Positions 1 through 9,453 of a stretch of 64,000 nucleotides of DNA are shown piece by piece (the stretch's first letter is position 1; the number at the start of each line of letters is the position of its first letter). Where the stretch lies: NCBI RefSeq assembly GCF_000179595.2, contig NZ_JH556659.1, positions 35,356 to 99,355 on the forward strand, in the 5' to 3' direction. Source of the stretch: Acetivibrio cellulolyticus CD2 (lineage in GTDB: Bacteria; Bacillota; Clostridia; Acetivibrionales; Acetivibrionaceae). The position numbers and the translations under genes were made by a program. The notes under the pieces are model-generated. The model had not been told where the DNA came from. It was given only the letters and a program-made list of their open reading frames with translations, and made no database searches.

Positions 1-2
1 AG

Positions 3-128
3 ATTGGGGAAGTTATCCATCTTTCAGAGGGAACCGTAAGAAATATGGTCTATGAGCTCCTTGGACGATTTAATCTGAATGACAGAATCCAGTTGGCTGT
101 TTTTGCAGTAAAAAATAATATCATTTAA
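3..128 (+). CDS. LuxR/NarL-type response regulator, C-terminal end (partial)
   Basis: The window opens inside a gene. The first 41 readable codons encode the recognition part of a LuxR/NarL helix-turn-helix, with a short motif LSEGTVRN followed by a Leu-rich helix and the ending KNNII. This fold binds DNA in regulators whose receiver domain is phosphorylated by a HisKA_3-type kinase. The stop lies eight bases from the end of the convergent kinase gene at 137-1879, which has that kind of kinase core, so the two probably form one signalling pair despite facing each other. The receiver domain lies outside the window, so the target cannot be inferred. Confidence 0.8.
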   Translation: MGEVIHLSEGTVRNMVYELLGRFNLNDRIQLAVFAVKNNII

Positions 129-136
129 TCTACTGG

Positions 137-1879
137 CTATACTGGTATTTCTGCGTGAATACTGAAACCTTTCTCACCTCCTGAGCCGAAAGAAATCCTG
201 CCATTAATTGAGGATATTCTGCTTTCCATACCTTTTAAGCCATTACCTTTTAAGATCGAAATACAACCTTTGCCATTATCAAATATATAGATATTTATAA
301 CTTTTTCACTCAAATTAAGCATCACATTTACGTTACTTGCCTCACCATGTCTTAAAGAATTGGTAAGAGCTTCGCGACAGGTATAATATATTACTGTACT
401 GATTTCCTCGGACAAACTTTCAGGCGGATTACCGCGAATTGAAAAATCAATATTAATTCCCACTGCCATAAATCCTTCAGCCATTGATTTGATTGATTCA
501 ATGAGACGGTTTCCTGAAAGATTCACTGCTGCAAAGTTTGAAACTGTATTCCTGAGTTCGGCAAGGCCTTGTTTTGCTACTTCAGAGGCAAGTTTAAATT
601 TATCTTTCGCCATGCTTATATCATTTTCCAGTGTCAGATTCCCAACTTCGAGCAAGGCAATGAGCAGAGATAGACAATGTCCCTGGGAGTCATGAATTTC
701 CGCTGCTATCTTATTTCTTTCTTTTTCAGCGGTTAGCTCTTCTACAGTTTTGGCGTGTACCAAAAGCTTCGCATTAGTATCAGACAGTTTTTGGTTTTGT
801 TCATTCAATTTATTCTGAATCATTTTTTGTTCACTGATATCAATAAATGAAATTACCCAACCGATCAAAGACCTTTCTTCAAAAAGGGGCTGATAATATA
901 GCTGAAACTGTTTGGAATCAAGTTCCACTTCACACTTTAGTCTTTCAAAATCTCCTTTACTGATTGCCTCAATCACCTTTTTTCCATCCTCTTGATATTT
1001 GGCATTTAAAGAAAGGAACAGTGATATCTCTGAAGCATCCATTTCTAGTCTAACCTTGCATTTATCAGTTAATATATCTGATAGATACTGATTGAAATAT
1101 GATATATTACCTTCATAATCAACAATCATAATGCCTTCATTTATATTTTGAATAATTTTGGGGAATGCCATAGGAAGTATATTCAGAAAACTATATTTTA
1201 GTGAGGCTATACTAAAGAAAATTACACTGATGAGAAGTGTGCTGGGCACAATATCAATGTTGTTAAATCTGTGATATAAGCCAAAAAAGTAGTAAATGAA
1301 TGTAACCAGGTAAGATAATAAGATACCTGTAATAAGTATTACATCCCGCTTTTTTACATGTCCATATTTTTTTATGTTGTTTCTAATGATAAGTATACTG
1401 CCAAATAAGAAATAACAATATTGCACAGCAATTTGAAGCCAAAACCCCCAGTAAAGATATAGTATTCCATCAGCATAACGGGTAAAAAACCGGTGGTAAA
1501 TTGAGGTATATGACATGAGTGCACAAGGCACAGAAGGTAATAGAATTTGTATTGCTTTTTTAATATTCAAACCGTTTACAATGAATTTGCTTTTAGTATA
1601 ATATAAACTGAAAATAAACCATAATGGTCCAAATAGAAATCCTGCAGCGTACTTTAATAATATAGTGATTTCCATCAAAGGTTTGTTGAAAGGGGCTATT
1701 AAAATTACTAGCATTTCACCGAGAGACCAATATAAACAACATGAAACAAATGCTATATATGCTTTGACAGATGCAGCTTTCTGTTTCCTTAACAACAGGA
1801 TTATTAATGTTGCCATATAGGCTACTGAAGAAATTATGAGTACGATTAATTCAAGTTTGTATTTTATTTGTTCAGGCAT
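137..1879 (-). CDS. Sensor histidine kinase, 7TM-PAS-HisKA_3-HATPase (NarX/LiaS type)
   Basis: A 580-residue membrane kinase. Residues about 1-235 hold seven or so hydrophobic segments, matching the N-terminal 7TM region of clostridial and bacillar kinases. About 240-350 look like a PAS domain (INEGIMIVDYEGNI). The phosphoacceptor helix carries EIHDSQGH with His396, the HisKA_3 signature, and the C-terminus has HATPase motifs (EALTNSLRHG, DNGKG, GNGLKGM). Kinases of this type phosphorylate LuxR/NarL regulators, and the 3' end of one lies convergently at 3-128. The stimulus is unknown; a 7TM sensor suggests a ligand in or near the membrane. ATG start with a plausible upstream region on the minus strand. 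Confidence 0.88.
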   Translation of the reverse strand: MPEQIKYKLELIVLIISSVAYMATLIILLLRKQKAASVKAYIAFVSCCLYWSLGEMLVILIAPFNKPLMEITILLKYAAGFLFGPLWFIFSLYYTKSKFIVNGLNIKKAIQILLPSVPCALMSYTSIYHRFFTRYADGILYLYWGFWLQIAVQYCYFLFGSILIIRNNIKKYGHVKKRDVILITGILLSYLVTFIYYFFGLYHRFNNIDIVPSTLLISVIFFSIASLKYSFLNILPMAFPKIIQNINEGIMIVDYEGNISYFNQYLSDILTDKCKVRLEMDASEISLFLSLNAKYQEDGKKVIEAISKGDFERLKCEVELDSKQFQLYYQPLFEERSLIGWVISFIDISEQKMIQNKLNEQNQKLSDTNAKLLVHAKTVEELTAEKERNKIAAEIHDSQGHCLSLLIALLEVGNLTLENDISMAKDKFKLASEVAKQGLAELRNTVSNFAAVNLSGNRLIESIKSMAEGFMAVGINIDFSIRGNPPESLSEEISTVIYYTCREALTNSLRHGEASNVNVMLNLSEKVINIYIFDNGKGCISILKGNGLKGMESRISSINGRISFGSGGEKGFSIHAEIPV

Positions 1880-1969
1880 AGTTAAAAGGCCTTTCCAAGG
1901 GAAATAAATTGTATATCTATTTTATCACAGCATACCTAAAGAAGAAAGCTTAATGAAGGTTATAACATT

Positions 1970-2015
1970 GCTGCATTAGTGCAAGAAACTGTTCAACAGT
2001 CTTGGCTAATGCAGC
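1970..2015. terminator. Long stem-loop between convergent-spaced genes
   Basis: GCTGCATTAG at 1970-1979 pairs with CTAATGCAGC at 2006-2015. Inner pairing comes from CAAG/CTTG and ACTGTT/AACAGT, giving an almost continuous hairpin. It lies just past the stop of the minus-strand hydrolase gene (2033). The T-run is short (TTTT on the plus side), so its activity as a terminator is inferred. Confidence 0.55.
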
Positions 2016-2032
2016 TTTTATAACTGAAAAGC

Positions 2033-3361
2033 TTAGTTTAAATAAGTTTCAAGGAATTTCAGAACACTGCTTTCATATTCTTCCTTATCTTCAGTATACA
2101 TGGCATTACAGTGGCCTGAGTTCTCGAATATACATTTTTCTTTTGGACCTATTGCAGCATCATACAGTGCATCTACTTCACTTACCGATACATTAGTGTC
2201 ATTCAAGCCATGAATGAATAAAGCCGGTTTATCCATATTTTTCATGGAATTTGTATAAGGTGAAGGCAGCATACTTACCGGATAAGCAGATATATCATCG
2301 CCATATACTTCTGCAAAAATGTTAACTACATCATTTCCAATAGATTCCCATGTAAAATATGGTGAATATGTAGGGATAATTGCGTTTGCACCATCAAAAA
2401 TGGCTGCCTTTATATCGTTGCTGAACGGAGCAAATAATTCAGCATTACATGCTCCATATGAAAAGCCGTAGATGGCAATTTTGTTATTGTCAACATCATG
2501 TCTTGTTTTTAAATAATGCACAGCAGATCCAACATCTTTAATTTCATTTGACATCAGTTCTGTATATTTTTCGGGTGTTTCGTAATAGTTCCAGTACCTT
2601 GAATTATATGCCAATATCTGATATCCGTTATCAAGCAGGAATTTCAATTTAGGAACTTCCCAAAGGGCAGTACTTCCATAACCATGAAGCATAATAATTG
2701 TACCTTTTGCATTTTTTACAGGGAAAAACAAGCCCTTGAGTGTAATTCCATCTTCGGTTTTAAATTTTACATTCTTGTACTTTGCTTGAATAAATTTTTC
2801 CACAGGATTTTTTTCTATAATCTCATAGCCAACCCTATGAGGTTCATCGCTCGGGAATTTCGTTAAAAGGTAAGTAAGTCCATGAGCGAAGGATTTCTGA
2901 AATTCCTCACCTGTTTTTATACCGTAATACTGTTGCCATTCAATGTCTTTTTGAGCTAATTGGTCGTAAATATCAGTTACAATAAAATTTGAAGGCTCGG
3001 AAGTTGAGTTCCCGGATTTTCCGGTGACAATTAAGGAGATTTTCCCACCGGTTGGAATTACTTTGTTACGTGAAACAGAAGATATGGTATAGTGGTTATC
3101 CTGACTTTTTTCAATTTTGGCGTTTAATACACATGTTATTGTTCTGTCCCAATCAAATTCAAGTTTCCACTGGTCAAGTTCTCTACTGCTGTTGTTTTGA
3201 ATGGTAATCTTGCTCAAAAACCTGCAATTCCAGTTACCTTCCGCTTCATACTTGATTTCGACTTCCGAAGATGCATTGGCAAATGACACTGACAATAGCT
3301 GAATACCGAGTAAGCTAAGTATAAGCAGCCAGCAAAAGATTTTTTTACGGTTTGTTTTCAT
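2033..3361 (-). CDS. Secreted alpha/beta hydrolase with N-terminal CBM-like domain
   Basis: A 442-residue exported protein. Residues 1-30 are a signal peptide (positive start, hydrophobic core, SFANAS). About 31-130 resemble a carbohydrate-binding beta-sandwich of the CBM2/CBM3 kind: WNCRF near the start, conserved Trp in QWKLEF, and an IPTGG turn. About 190-442 form an alpha/beta hydrolase. It has an oxyanion region MLHGYGS, nucleophile elbow GFSYGA (G-x-S-x-G), an acid in HGLNDTNV, and a catalytic His in GHCNAM. The family includes esterases and peptidases. The binding module suggests action on plant cell-wall material, for example deacylation, but the substrate is an inference. It is monocistronic, and a hairpin follows its stop. 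Confidence 0.8.
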   Translation of the reverse strand: MKTNRKKIFCWLLILSLLGIQLLSVSFANASSEVEIKYEAEGNWNCRFLSKITIQNNSSRELDQWKLEFDWDRTITCVLNAKIEKSQDNHYTISSVSRNKVIPTGGKISLIVTGKSGNSTSEPSNFIVTDIYDQLAQKDIEWQQYYGIKTGEEFQKSFAHGLTYLLTKFPSDEPHRVGYEIIEKNPVEKFIQAKYKNVKFKTEDGITLKGLFFPVKNAKGTIIMLHGYGSTALWEVPKLKFLLDNGYQILAYNSRYWNYYETPEKYTELMSNEIKDVGSAVHYLKTRHDVDNNKIAIYGFSYGACNAELFAPFSNDIKAAIFDGANAIIPTYSPYFTWESIGNDVVNIFAEVYGDDISAYPVSMLPSPYTNSMKNMDKPALFIHGLNDTNVSVSEVDALYDAAIGPKEKCIFENSGHCNAMYTEDKEEYESSVLKFLETYLN

Positions 3362-3606
3362 AACACATTCCCTCCAAGATCATTATTTTAATTCTATGAT
3401 ATTATGTTGTTTGTCATCTTGGTAAGTGCAGTTCATCATATAAATTTAAGCACTTTGTCACTTTTATAAAATATTAAATATTGGGATTAAGTAAATTGCA
3501 GGTTTATTATTAACATGTATGTTGTAAAAGGCATTTTTATTATGTAAAATTATATATATATAACCTTGGGATATATCCTAGTTGGTTGGTAAGCAGGTGA
3601 CTTTGG

Positions 3607-5458
3607 ATGGTAATTAATATATACAAAGGACTATTTGGTCGTAAGTTCTTTAATAAGGTATTTTTAATATACTCATTAACTACAATATGTGCGATTATAA
3701 TAATTGCTTACATGTCGTCACTTAATATTGACATATCACTTAAGAACAAAGAGACTGAAAATAATGGTAAGGTATTGACAAGCATAAATGCCTATTTTGA
3801 GCAAAAGATTGCATCTTCCAGAAGCATAGCTGTAAACATATATACTAGCAGATCAATTAATGCAGAAATTGTCTATCTTATGAAAAATGGATACTATAAG
3901 CATCTCCAATATAAATATGACAAGCTTCTTTCAAGCCCGGAAAACAAATACAATGGTTTTGAGAGTTATTTTGATTCGTGTCTTTACAGGGACAGGGATA
4001 TTCTCGGCATCTCTATATACAGCGGTACTCAGTCTGAAGCGTTTGTCTATTCCAACACAGGGCTGAGCATATATGATAAAGATCCGGTAATAACAAACTA
4101 TTTTAAAAATCAGTCTGTAAACGATCAAGGTGTAATGATTATTCCGACCCATCCGGTTAATTTCCTGAATGATAGCAATGCTTCCCGCGTATTTACAGTT
4201 GTTTACCAGGTTAAAGATACTTTTTCTTCCGACGTATCAGGTTATATAACTATAGACTACTCAATTGACGGTATTAAAAACGAATTCAGTAAATATTCAA
4301 ATGATTATAAAGGTACTGTATTAATATTTACACAGCAGGGTAAAACTATTTTTGATTCTTCAGATACGTACTATAATAATGACTATCCCTTTTATAGCAG
4401 TTTGAATGACACTAAAGGTGCTTCTCAGCTTTATAAGAACAATATAGTAAATACTGTTATATCACTCGATTCGGGTACTCTGGCAGCAGCAATTCTTCCC
4501 CAACAACTGCTTGAGGACGGCAGGAACCGTTCAGGCAGAACTATTTTCCTGATTTCTTTTGCCTGTATTATTGCCACTTTACTTCTAACCTTTATTACAA
4601 TGCTGACTTTTTCAAAACGTATAGGTTCATTAATGTCCGGAATAAAGAGTATAGATTCAGGCGACCTTTCAAGTAGAATAACCATAAAAAGCAAGCAGGA
4701 TGAAATAAGTGAGATAGCCGGAAGCTTTAACAATATGTGTGATCATTTAAACGAGTACATAGAAAAAGTGTATATGTCGGAAATAAAGCAAAAACAAGCT
4801 CAGCTAAAAGCGCTTGAGGCGCAGATTAATCCCCACTTTTTATATAATACCCTGGAATCCATAAGGATGAGGGCTCTTGTAAACGGCTCGAAAGATGTTG
4901 CTGAAATGATTTATCTCCTATCCTCGCTTTTCAGAAATTCCGTTAAGGGAAAATTTGTTATAACTATTGGCGAAGAAATAAAATATTGTAAAATGTACAT
5001 AGAACTCTTTAATATGCGATTTATAGATAATATCCAGGTAACCTTTGATATTAAAGAAGATACTGCATGCAAGCTATGGTATCATGAAGCATTCAATACA
5101 GCCTCTGATCGAAAACTATATTGTTCATGGAATTGACACTGATAGACCCGATAATTTATTGACAATCAGGGCTTTTAAGCATGAGGGTGATATATACATA
5201 TATGTTATAGACAATGGAAGCGGTATACCGGAAGAAAAGTTAAACCATATTAAGCAGAAGCTTAAGAACCCCGATGTGGAAAGTAGTTCTGGTCTGGGTC
5301 TGACAAATGTAAATGAACGGATAATGTTGTTATTCGGAAGCAGTTATGGAATGGACATATACAGTGAGTACGAAAAGGGAACTGTTGTTATGCTAAAATT
5401 ACCTGCCAAAACAAGAGAGGAGCTGGAAAGCAATGTACAGAATGTTAATAGCAGATGA
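3607..5458 (+). pseudogene. YesM-type sensor histidine kinase, split by a frameshift
   Basis: The first part (3607-5136 frame) has a short cytoplasmic start, TM1, an extracellular dCache-like sensor of about 260 residues, TM2, a HAMP domain, and the His_kinase box QINPHFLYN. The second part (about 5070-5458, next frame) carries the N-box SIQPLIENYIVHG and G-boxes DNGSG and GLGLTNV. The two halves fit one kinase of about 615 residues if one base is removed between roughly 5062 and 5085; as written the upstream frame runs into nonsense and stops at 5136. I saw no slippery heptamer, so this is a frameshift mutation or a sequencing error rather than programmed shifting. The yesN partner starts inside the 3' end with a 26-bp overlap, so the genes are translationally coupled. 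Such pairs usually sense extracellular carbohydrate. Confidence 0.85.
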
Positions 5459-6656
5459 TGAACCTTTCATTGTTGAGGGGCTTAAATACATTATGAACTG
5501 GGAAGAGTTCGGTATTGAGCTGATAGGTACAGCTTCGAACGGTTTTGAAGCATTGGAGCTAATAAAAAAGGGAGGAGCAGACCTCCTTATTACAGATATA
5601 AAAATGCCTAAAATGAGTGGGCTGGAACTAATACAAAAGGTAAAGGAGCTTAAGCTAAACACTCGTTTTATTATCTTAAGCGGCTATGATGACTTTGAAT
5701 ATTTGAAGGAGTCGATAAAGCTTGGTATAGAGAATTACCTTCTAAAGCCAATAAACTGCGAAGAACTCGAAGAAACAATAGTGAATGCAAGAAATAAACT
5801 TGAAAGCCAGAATTTGCAAAATTCGTATTCAAATAAAGATATGGATATTATAAAAAATAATATCCTCTATAGGTGGGTTACTGCCTCCATAAGCGAGAGT
5901 GAACTATTAGAGAGGGCTTCGCTTCTTGATATTCCATTGGAATATTCAAAATATGTAGCATGTATTCTCAGACTTTTTCCAAATACAGATGCCGGTGACG
6001 ACTTGTACGTACTTATACAAAAAGCAGAAGAAATTTGCGCTAATGCAATAAAGTCCTGCAACTCAGGAGTTATATTTTGTACTCCTGAAAACAACATTGT
6101 ATTCATAATGAATGATTTGGAAGAGTCTCATAATCTAGCTAGGCATTGTATAAGCAATTTGAAGGATGACTTGAATGTAAACTGTTTTATTACGATTGGC
6201 AGCATTGAGAATGATTATAAAATTGTATCGAGAAGCTACTTCAGAGCGCTGGAATTGCAGCAGCACTCAATAATAATGCCGGCCAATAGCATACTTGATT
6301 ACTTAAGCTTTATGAAAAGGTCAACAGAAAAGAATGAAAGTATTAGTCCTTTAATAAAAAGAGTTTTAGAGTACGTCAAAAATAACCATTCCAGTGATCT
6401 TAGCTTAAAAACATTAGCAATTGACTTCAACGCCAATTCCAACTACTTGGGACAATTGTTCAAAGAAGAAACAGGCGAATATTTCTCTGATTATTTAAAT
6501 ATGGTAAGAATAAACAAAGCAAAGGAACTCCTTCAAAGCACTGGCAAAAGTACTAAAGACATCTCCGTCGATGTAGGATATAAGGATGTAAACTATTTCT
6601 ACAAAACTTTTAAAAAGTATTGTGGAGTTTCACCTTCAGAGTTTCGGAGCATGTAG
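5433..6656 (+). CDS. YesN-type response regulator (receiver plus AraC HTH)
   Basis: A 407-residue regulator. Residues 1-120 are a CheY-like receiver with acidic pocket ADDEPF, phospho-Asp in LLITDIKMP, and Lys in LLKPIN. About 130-300 form a linker domain of the YesN kind. The last 100 residues carry two AraC helix-turn-helix motifs (SNYLGQLFKEETG and DISVDVGYKDVNYFYKTFKKY). It is the output partner of the overlapping YesM-type kinase. In clostridia these pairs often control nearby sugar ABC transporters or glycoside hydrolases. Here the only such neighbour is the convergent solute-binding lipoprotein six bases downstream. If the kinase is truly broken, this regulator would be orphaned. Confidence 0.9.
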   Translation: MYRMLIADDEPFIVEGLKYIMNWEEFGIELIGTASNGFEALELIKKGGADLLITDIKMPKMSGLELIQKVKELKLNTRFIILSGYDDFEYLKESIKLGIENYLLKPINCEELEETIVNARNKLESQNLQNSYSNKDMDIIKNNILYRWVTASISESELLERASLLDIPLEYSKYVACILRLFPNTDAGDDLYVLIQKAEEICANAIKSCNSGVIFCTPENNIVFIMNDLEESHNLARHCISNLKDDLNVNCFITIGSIENDYKIVSRSYFRALELQQHSIIMPANSILDYLSFMKRSTEKNESISPLIKRVLEYVKNNHSSDLSLKTLAIDFNANSNYLGQLFKEETGEYFSDYLNMVRINKAKELLQSTGKSTKDISVDVGYKDVNYFYKTFKKYCGVSPSEFRSM

Positions 6657-6662
6657 ACGATT

Positions 6663-8159
6663 CTACTGACCTGACTTTTTTGATATCCACTGATCGATTT
6701 GCCTCTGCTGTTCATCCATAACTTTGTCAAGTCCAGCCTTCTTGTATTTTTCAATCACCTTGGGAATATAAATTTTAGGATCAACTGCGCCAACAAAAAC
6801 AGGTGCTTCTACTTCCTCAGTTACTTCTGTTATTTTGGCTATCTCACTTTCTACTGGTGTCGGGTCAAAGTTGAATTCCAACAAAGGTGAAATAATTGCC
6901 CTTGAATCAAAATCTTTGAAATCCTCGTTCAATGTTTTAGGATAATAGGACATGGAATATGCCAGATAACTGTTTCCGTAGGTATGATTTGCAATAGAAT
7001 ACCCATTGCCGCACATATCTATAACATTTTCCGAAACCTTTTTATAGTGTATCCCCTCTATACCGTATCCTAACAGGTTGTATAAATACTTGTCGGTATT
7101 AAGCAATTCCAAAAACATCATTACCCTTTCCGGGTCCTCAGAGGTAGAGGATATTGCCTGCATATGATATTCTATATCCTTTTTGGTAATAAACGGCTGC
7201 CTTAAGGGTACAGTTACAACATCGTACCCCAAGCGGTTTGAAAGCTCACTTGAGACCCTGGGATTGTATGCTGAAGCACCGACAAACCAATTTCCAGTTT
7301 TCTCATAGCCAGCTATACTTTTTATAGTGGCTGCATCTTGAAGAATATAGGCTTTTTTATACCATTTATGCATTAAAGCTGCATATTGCTGAAACTCGGG
7401 TGTTTCAAAAGTATTCACCAGCTTGTAGTCTGTCCGGTTATCAAAGTATAAAGCACTTGGTACCTGCTCGTCGATTCTTTCCATAGGCATGGAAAAAGCG
7501 GAACAAGAATATGCACATATCAGGTAAGGGACAACATCGGGTTCATTTTCCTTTATAACCTGAAACATAGGTTCCAAATCTTCAAGCTCTGAGACGGATG
7601 ATATGTCAAATCCATACTTTTGCACATATTTTTTATTAAGTGTAATACAGAATTGGTGCCCAAGTTCCTTTATCGACGGAACGGCGTATATTTTACCGTT
7701 TACTTTTGCACCATCCAACAATACTTTGGGAGAACGCTCCAAAATACCCTTTCCGTATTTCTCTAGCAAGGTATCAAGCTCAACGAAAGATCCTTTTAAG
7801 GAGTTTTGGACATAGCTGTTTATCCAAGCAGATGTAAAGCATAAATCAAACTTTTGACCGGATGAAATTACTGACTTAATTTCCTTATCGTAATTGTTAA
7901 AATCAATCAATTCCAACTTTAGTCTGGCATTTATTTTTTTCTTAAGGTATTTGTTAACCTCTTCTAAGACAAGTCCGGAATCCTTCTGAGGAGTATTCAT
8001 ATGATACCAGACAATTTCATATTCCGGTAATGGAGAACTACTGTCATTTTGTTTCAGCGTTCCATTACTCTGCAAATTTTGATCACATGCAGCAAAAAGA
8101 ATAGTAATGCATAAGAGAATTAAAACACATAATTTAATTTTAATAGTGCTCCTGCCCAT
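6663..8159 (-). CDS. ABC transporter extracellular solute-binding lipoprotein (DUF3502-like C-terminus)
   Basis: A 498-residue lipoprotein. The N-terminus has a basic start, hydrophobic stretch and lipobox LFAAC, so it should be lipid-anchored after cleavage. The rest has the two-lobe binding-protein pattern, starting with EIVWYHMNTPQKD. The C-terminal section with VEAPVFVGAVDPK and QIDQWISKK resembles the DUF3502 tail of sugar or oligosaccharide binding proteins of the LplA/YtcQ type. No permease or ATPase gene adjoins it, so it must share membrane subunits encoded elsewhere or serve as a sensor co-receptor for the YesM/YesN pair it converges with. Both alternatives are inference. Confidence 0.8.
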   Translation of the reverse strand: MGRSTIKIKLCVLILLCITILFAACDQNLQSNGTLKQNDSSSPLPEYEIVWYHMNTPQKDSGLVLEEVNKYLKKKINARLKLELIDFNNYDKEIKSVISSGQKFDLCFTSAWINSYVQNSLKGSFVELDTLLEKYGKGILERSPKVLLDGAKVNGKIYAVPSIKELGHQFCITLNKKYVQKYGFDISSVSELEDLEPMFQVIKENEPDVVPYLICAYSCSAFSMPMERIDEQVPSALYFDNRTDYKLVNTFETPEFQQYAALMHKWYKKAYILQDAATIKSIAGYEKTGNWFVGASAYNPRVSSELSNRLGYDVVTVPLRQPFITKKDIEYHMQAISSTSEDPERVMMFLELLNTDKYLYNLLGYGIEGIHYKKVSENVIDMCGNGYSIANHTYGNSYLAYSMSYYPKTLNEDFKDFDSRAIISPLLEFNFDPTPVESEIAKITEVTEEVEAPVFVGAVDPKIYIPKVIEKYKKAGLDKVMDEQQRQIDQWISKKSGQ

Positions 8160-8457
8160 TTAACACTTTCCCCCTAATAATAGCGATGCTGGCAATATAA
8201 AACTATATCTCTATGTAATATTAATGGTCTATATTGAGTAATTACATTTAGTCTGCGAGGTTCTGCAGCGTTAGGTTATACTTTGATGAAAGTCAGTATT
8301 GACTAATGCAAGATGTTTTTGAAGAAGTATATAGTTGTATTATACAAATTATACCATGCTTTGGCTTATTAATCAAAGCAGATATTAAAATTATCGTAAT
8401 TAAATATAAAATAATGATAATCAAAATGATTAATTTTAACAGCAAATGCTTAATATG
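8160..8457. other. Intergenic region, no convincing gene
   Basis: About 300 AT-rich bases between the divergent upstream side of the solute-binding lipoprotein gene and the terminator of the LysM hydrolase gene. Short open frames on both strands have Ile/Lys-rich composition, no ribosome-binding site and overlap one another, so I do not call them. The promoter of the lipoprotein gene should lie near 8160-8260, but no clear boxes were identified. Confidence 0.5.
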
Positions 8458-8499
8458 TAAAAAATGCGGCAGGAGAGCCACAATCCTGCCGCATTTTTT
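8458..8499 (-). terminator. Bidirectional rho-independent terminator
   Basis: Perfect stem AATGCGGCAGGA / TCCTGCCGCATT with a 9-base loop, flanked by an A-run on one side and a T-run on the other. It can therefore stop transcription in both directions. It lies ten bases past the stop of the minus-strand LysM/SleB gene. Confidence 0.9.
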
Positions 8500-8509
8500 A
8501 TATTATATT

Positions 8510-9265
8510 TTAATAAACGTATACCATTTTTCCAACTCTTAATGCAATTGGTTTTGACCACAGCCATTTATTTGTTGCACTATCATCAAAATAATACAAT
8601 GCGCCGTTCGTTGGGTCAACCCCGTTAAGCGCTTCCAATGCGGCTTGTTTTGCAGAAGATGTTGCAGGTTTGTTTATCCAACCGTTTTCAACGGGTGTAA
8701 ACTGATAATAGCGGCTATCCTTCTGATAAATGACACCACTAATGGTGTTTGGAAACTGGGAACTCTTTACCCTGTTTACCACTACTGCACCAACCCCAAC
8801 CTTTGCTTGATAGGGCTCACTGGCTGCTTCAGCATTGATGAGCCTTGCAAGCAAATCGAGTTCATAAGCGGAATAGGATATTGCCGATTTACTGGTATTT
8901 ACTCCATTTGCAATAGGTAAAACTAACTTCTGACCAATATAAAGTGAATTGTCCCACTTATTGTTTGCTTTTCTCAAGGATAAAAGCGAAATTCCAGCTC
9001 TTTTAGCAATAAGGTAGAGTGAGTCACCGCTTTTTACTGTATAATCTACGCCCGGAACTTTGAGTACCTGGCCGGGATAGATTGTATTGCTCGACAAATT
9101 ATTATCTGTCTTAATTTTTGTTGTACTTGTGTTGAAGGTCTGGCTGATGGAATAAATTGAGTCATTGTTTACAACAGTGTAACTGCTTGCATTGACTGGT
9201 ATAGCCAACGCTAAAGTTAAGGCTGTAGTAGCAATAAATACTGCTGCCTTTTTAGTAAAATACAT
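8510..9265 (-). CDS. Secreted cell-wall hydrolase, two LysM plus SleB/CwlJ (Hydrolase_2) domain
   Basis: A 251-residue exported protein. A signal peptide ends near PVNASS. Two LysM modules follow at about 28-70 (SYTVVNNDSIYSIS) and 74-117 (DYTVKSGDSLYLIAKRAG), which bind peptidoglycan N-acetylglucosamine. About 130-251 form a Hydrolase_2 domain as in SleB and CwlJ, with the conserved start LLARLINAEAASEP containing the expected catalytic Glu, and YQFTPVENGW. Spore-cortex lytic enzymes share this fold, but LysM-fused versions are common in vegetative wall remodelling of clostridia. Its leader carries a c-di-AMP riboswitch, which ties expression to osmotic and wall homeostasis. The Shine-Dalgarno (AAGGGGG) sits ten bases from the ATG. 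Confidence 0.92.
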   Translation of the reverse strand: MYFTKKAAVFIATTALTLALAIPVNASSYTVVNNDSIYSISQTFNTSTTKIKTDNNLSSNTIYPGQVLKVPGVDYTVKSGDSLYLIAKRAGISLLSLRKANNKWDNSLYIGQKLVLPIANGVNTSKSAISYSAYELDLLARLINAEAASEPYQAKVGVGAVVVNRVKSSQFPNTISGVIYQKDSRYYQFTPVENGWINKPATSSAKQAALEALNGVDPTNGALYYFDDSATNKWLWSKPIALRVGKMVYVY

Positions 9266-9281
9266 ATTAAATTCCCCCTTT

Positions 9282-9388
9282 TAGCCTTCGAGGTTAGTTG
9301 ACGGGTTCGGGTTAAGGTACCCTACTCAATAGATGAGATTCACCCCGGATATTGCATCCCCCGTACTCCTTATGGAGATTCGGCTTTA
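9282..9388 (-). promoter_or_regulatory. c-di-AMP riboswitch (ydaO/yuaA type)
   Basis: Read on the minus strand, the leader shows the conserved ydaO blocks in order: GCCGAAUC, a UACGGGGGA segment, GGGGUGAAUCU, GUAGGGUACC, CCCGAACCCGUCA, CUAACCUCG and a closing GGC that pairs with the opening GCC (P1). This matches the published ydaO aptamer layout very closely by eye. The aptamer ends only one base before the Shine-Dalgarno of the SleB-domain gene. There is no room for a terminator between the two, so the expression platform is probably at the ribosome-binding site or upstream. ydaO switches usually turn cell-wall hydrolase and transporter genes off when c-di-AMP is high. Confidence 0.93.
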
Positions 9389-9453
9389 CCGTGCTATTTT
9401 AACAGAGACCACGGGGTAACTCCATACAAAGATTATGGAAACTAAGGAAATAT

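Noticed and set aside
3607..5458. Programmed frameshifting in yesM
   Set aside because: No slippery heptamer or downstream pseudoknot is seen near 5060-5090.
8293..8542. Two overlapping small open frames on opposite strands
   Set aside because: Low-complexity Ile/Lys content, no ribosome-binding site, and they run through a terminator hairpin.
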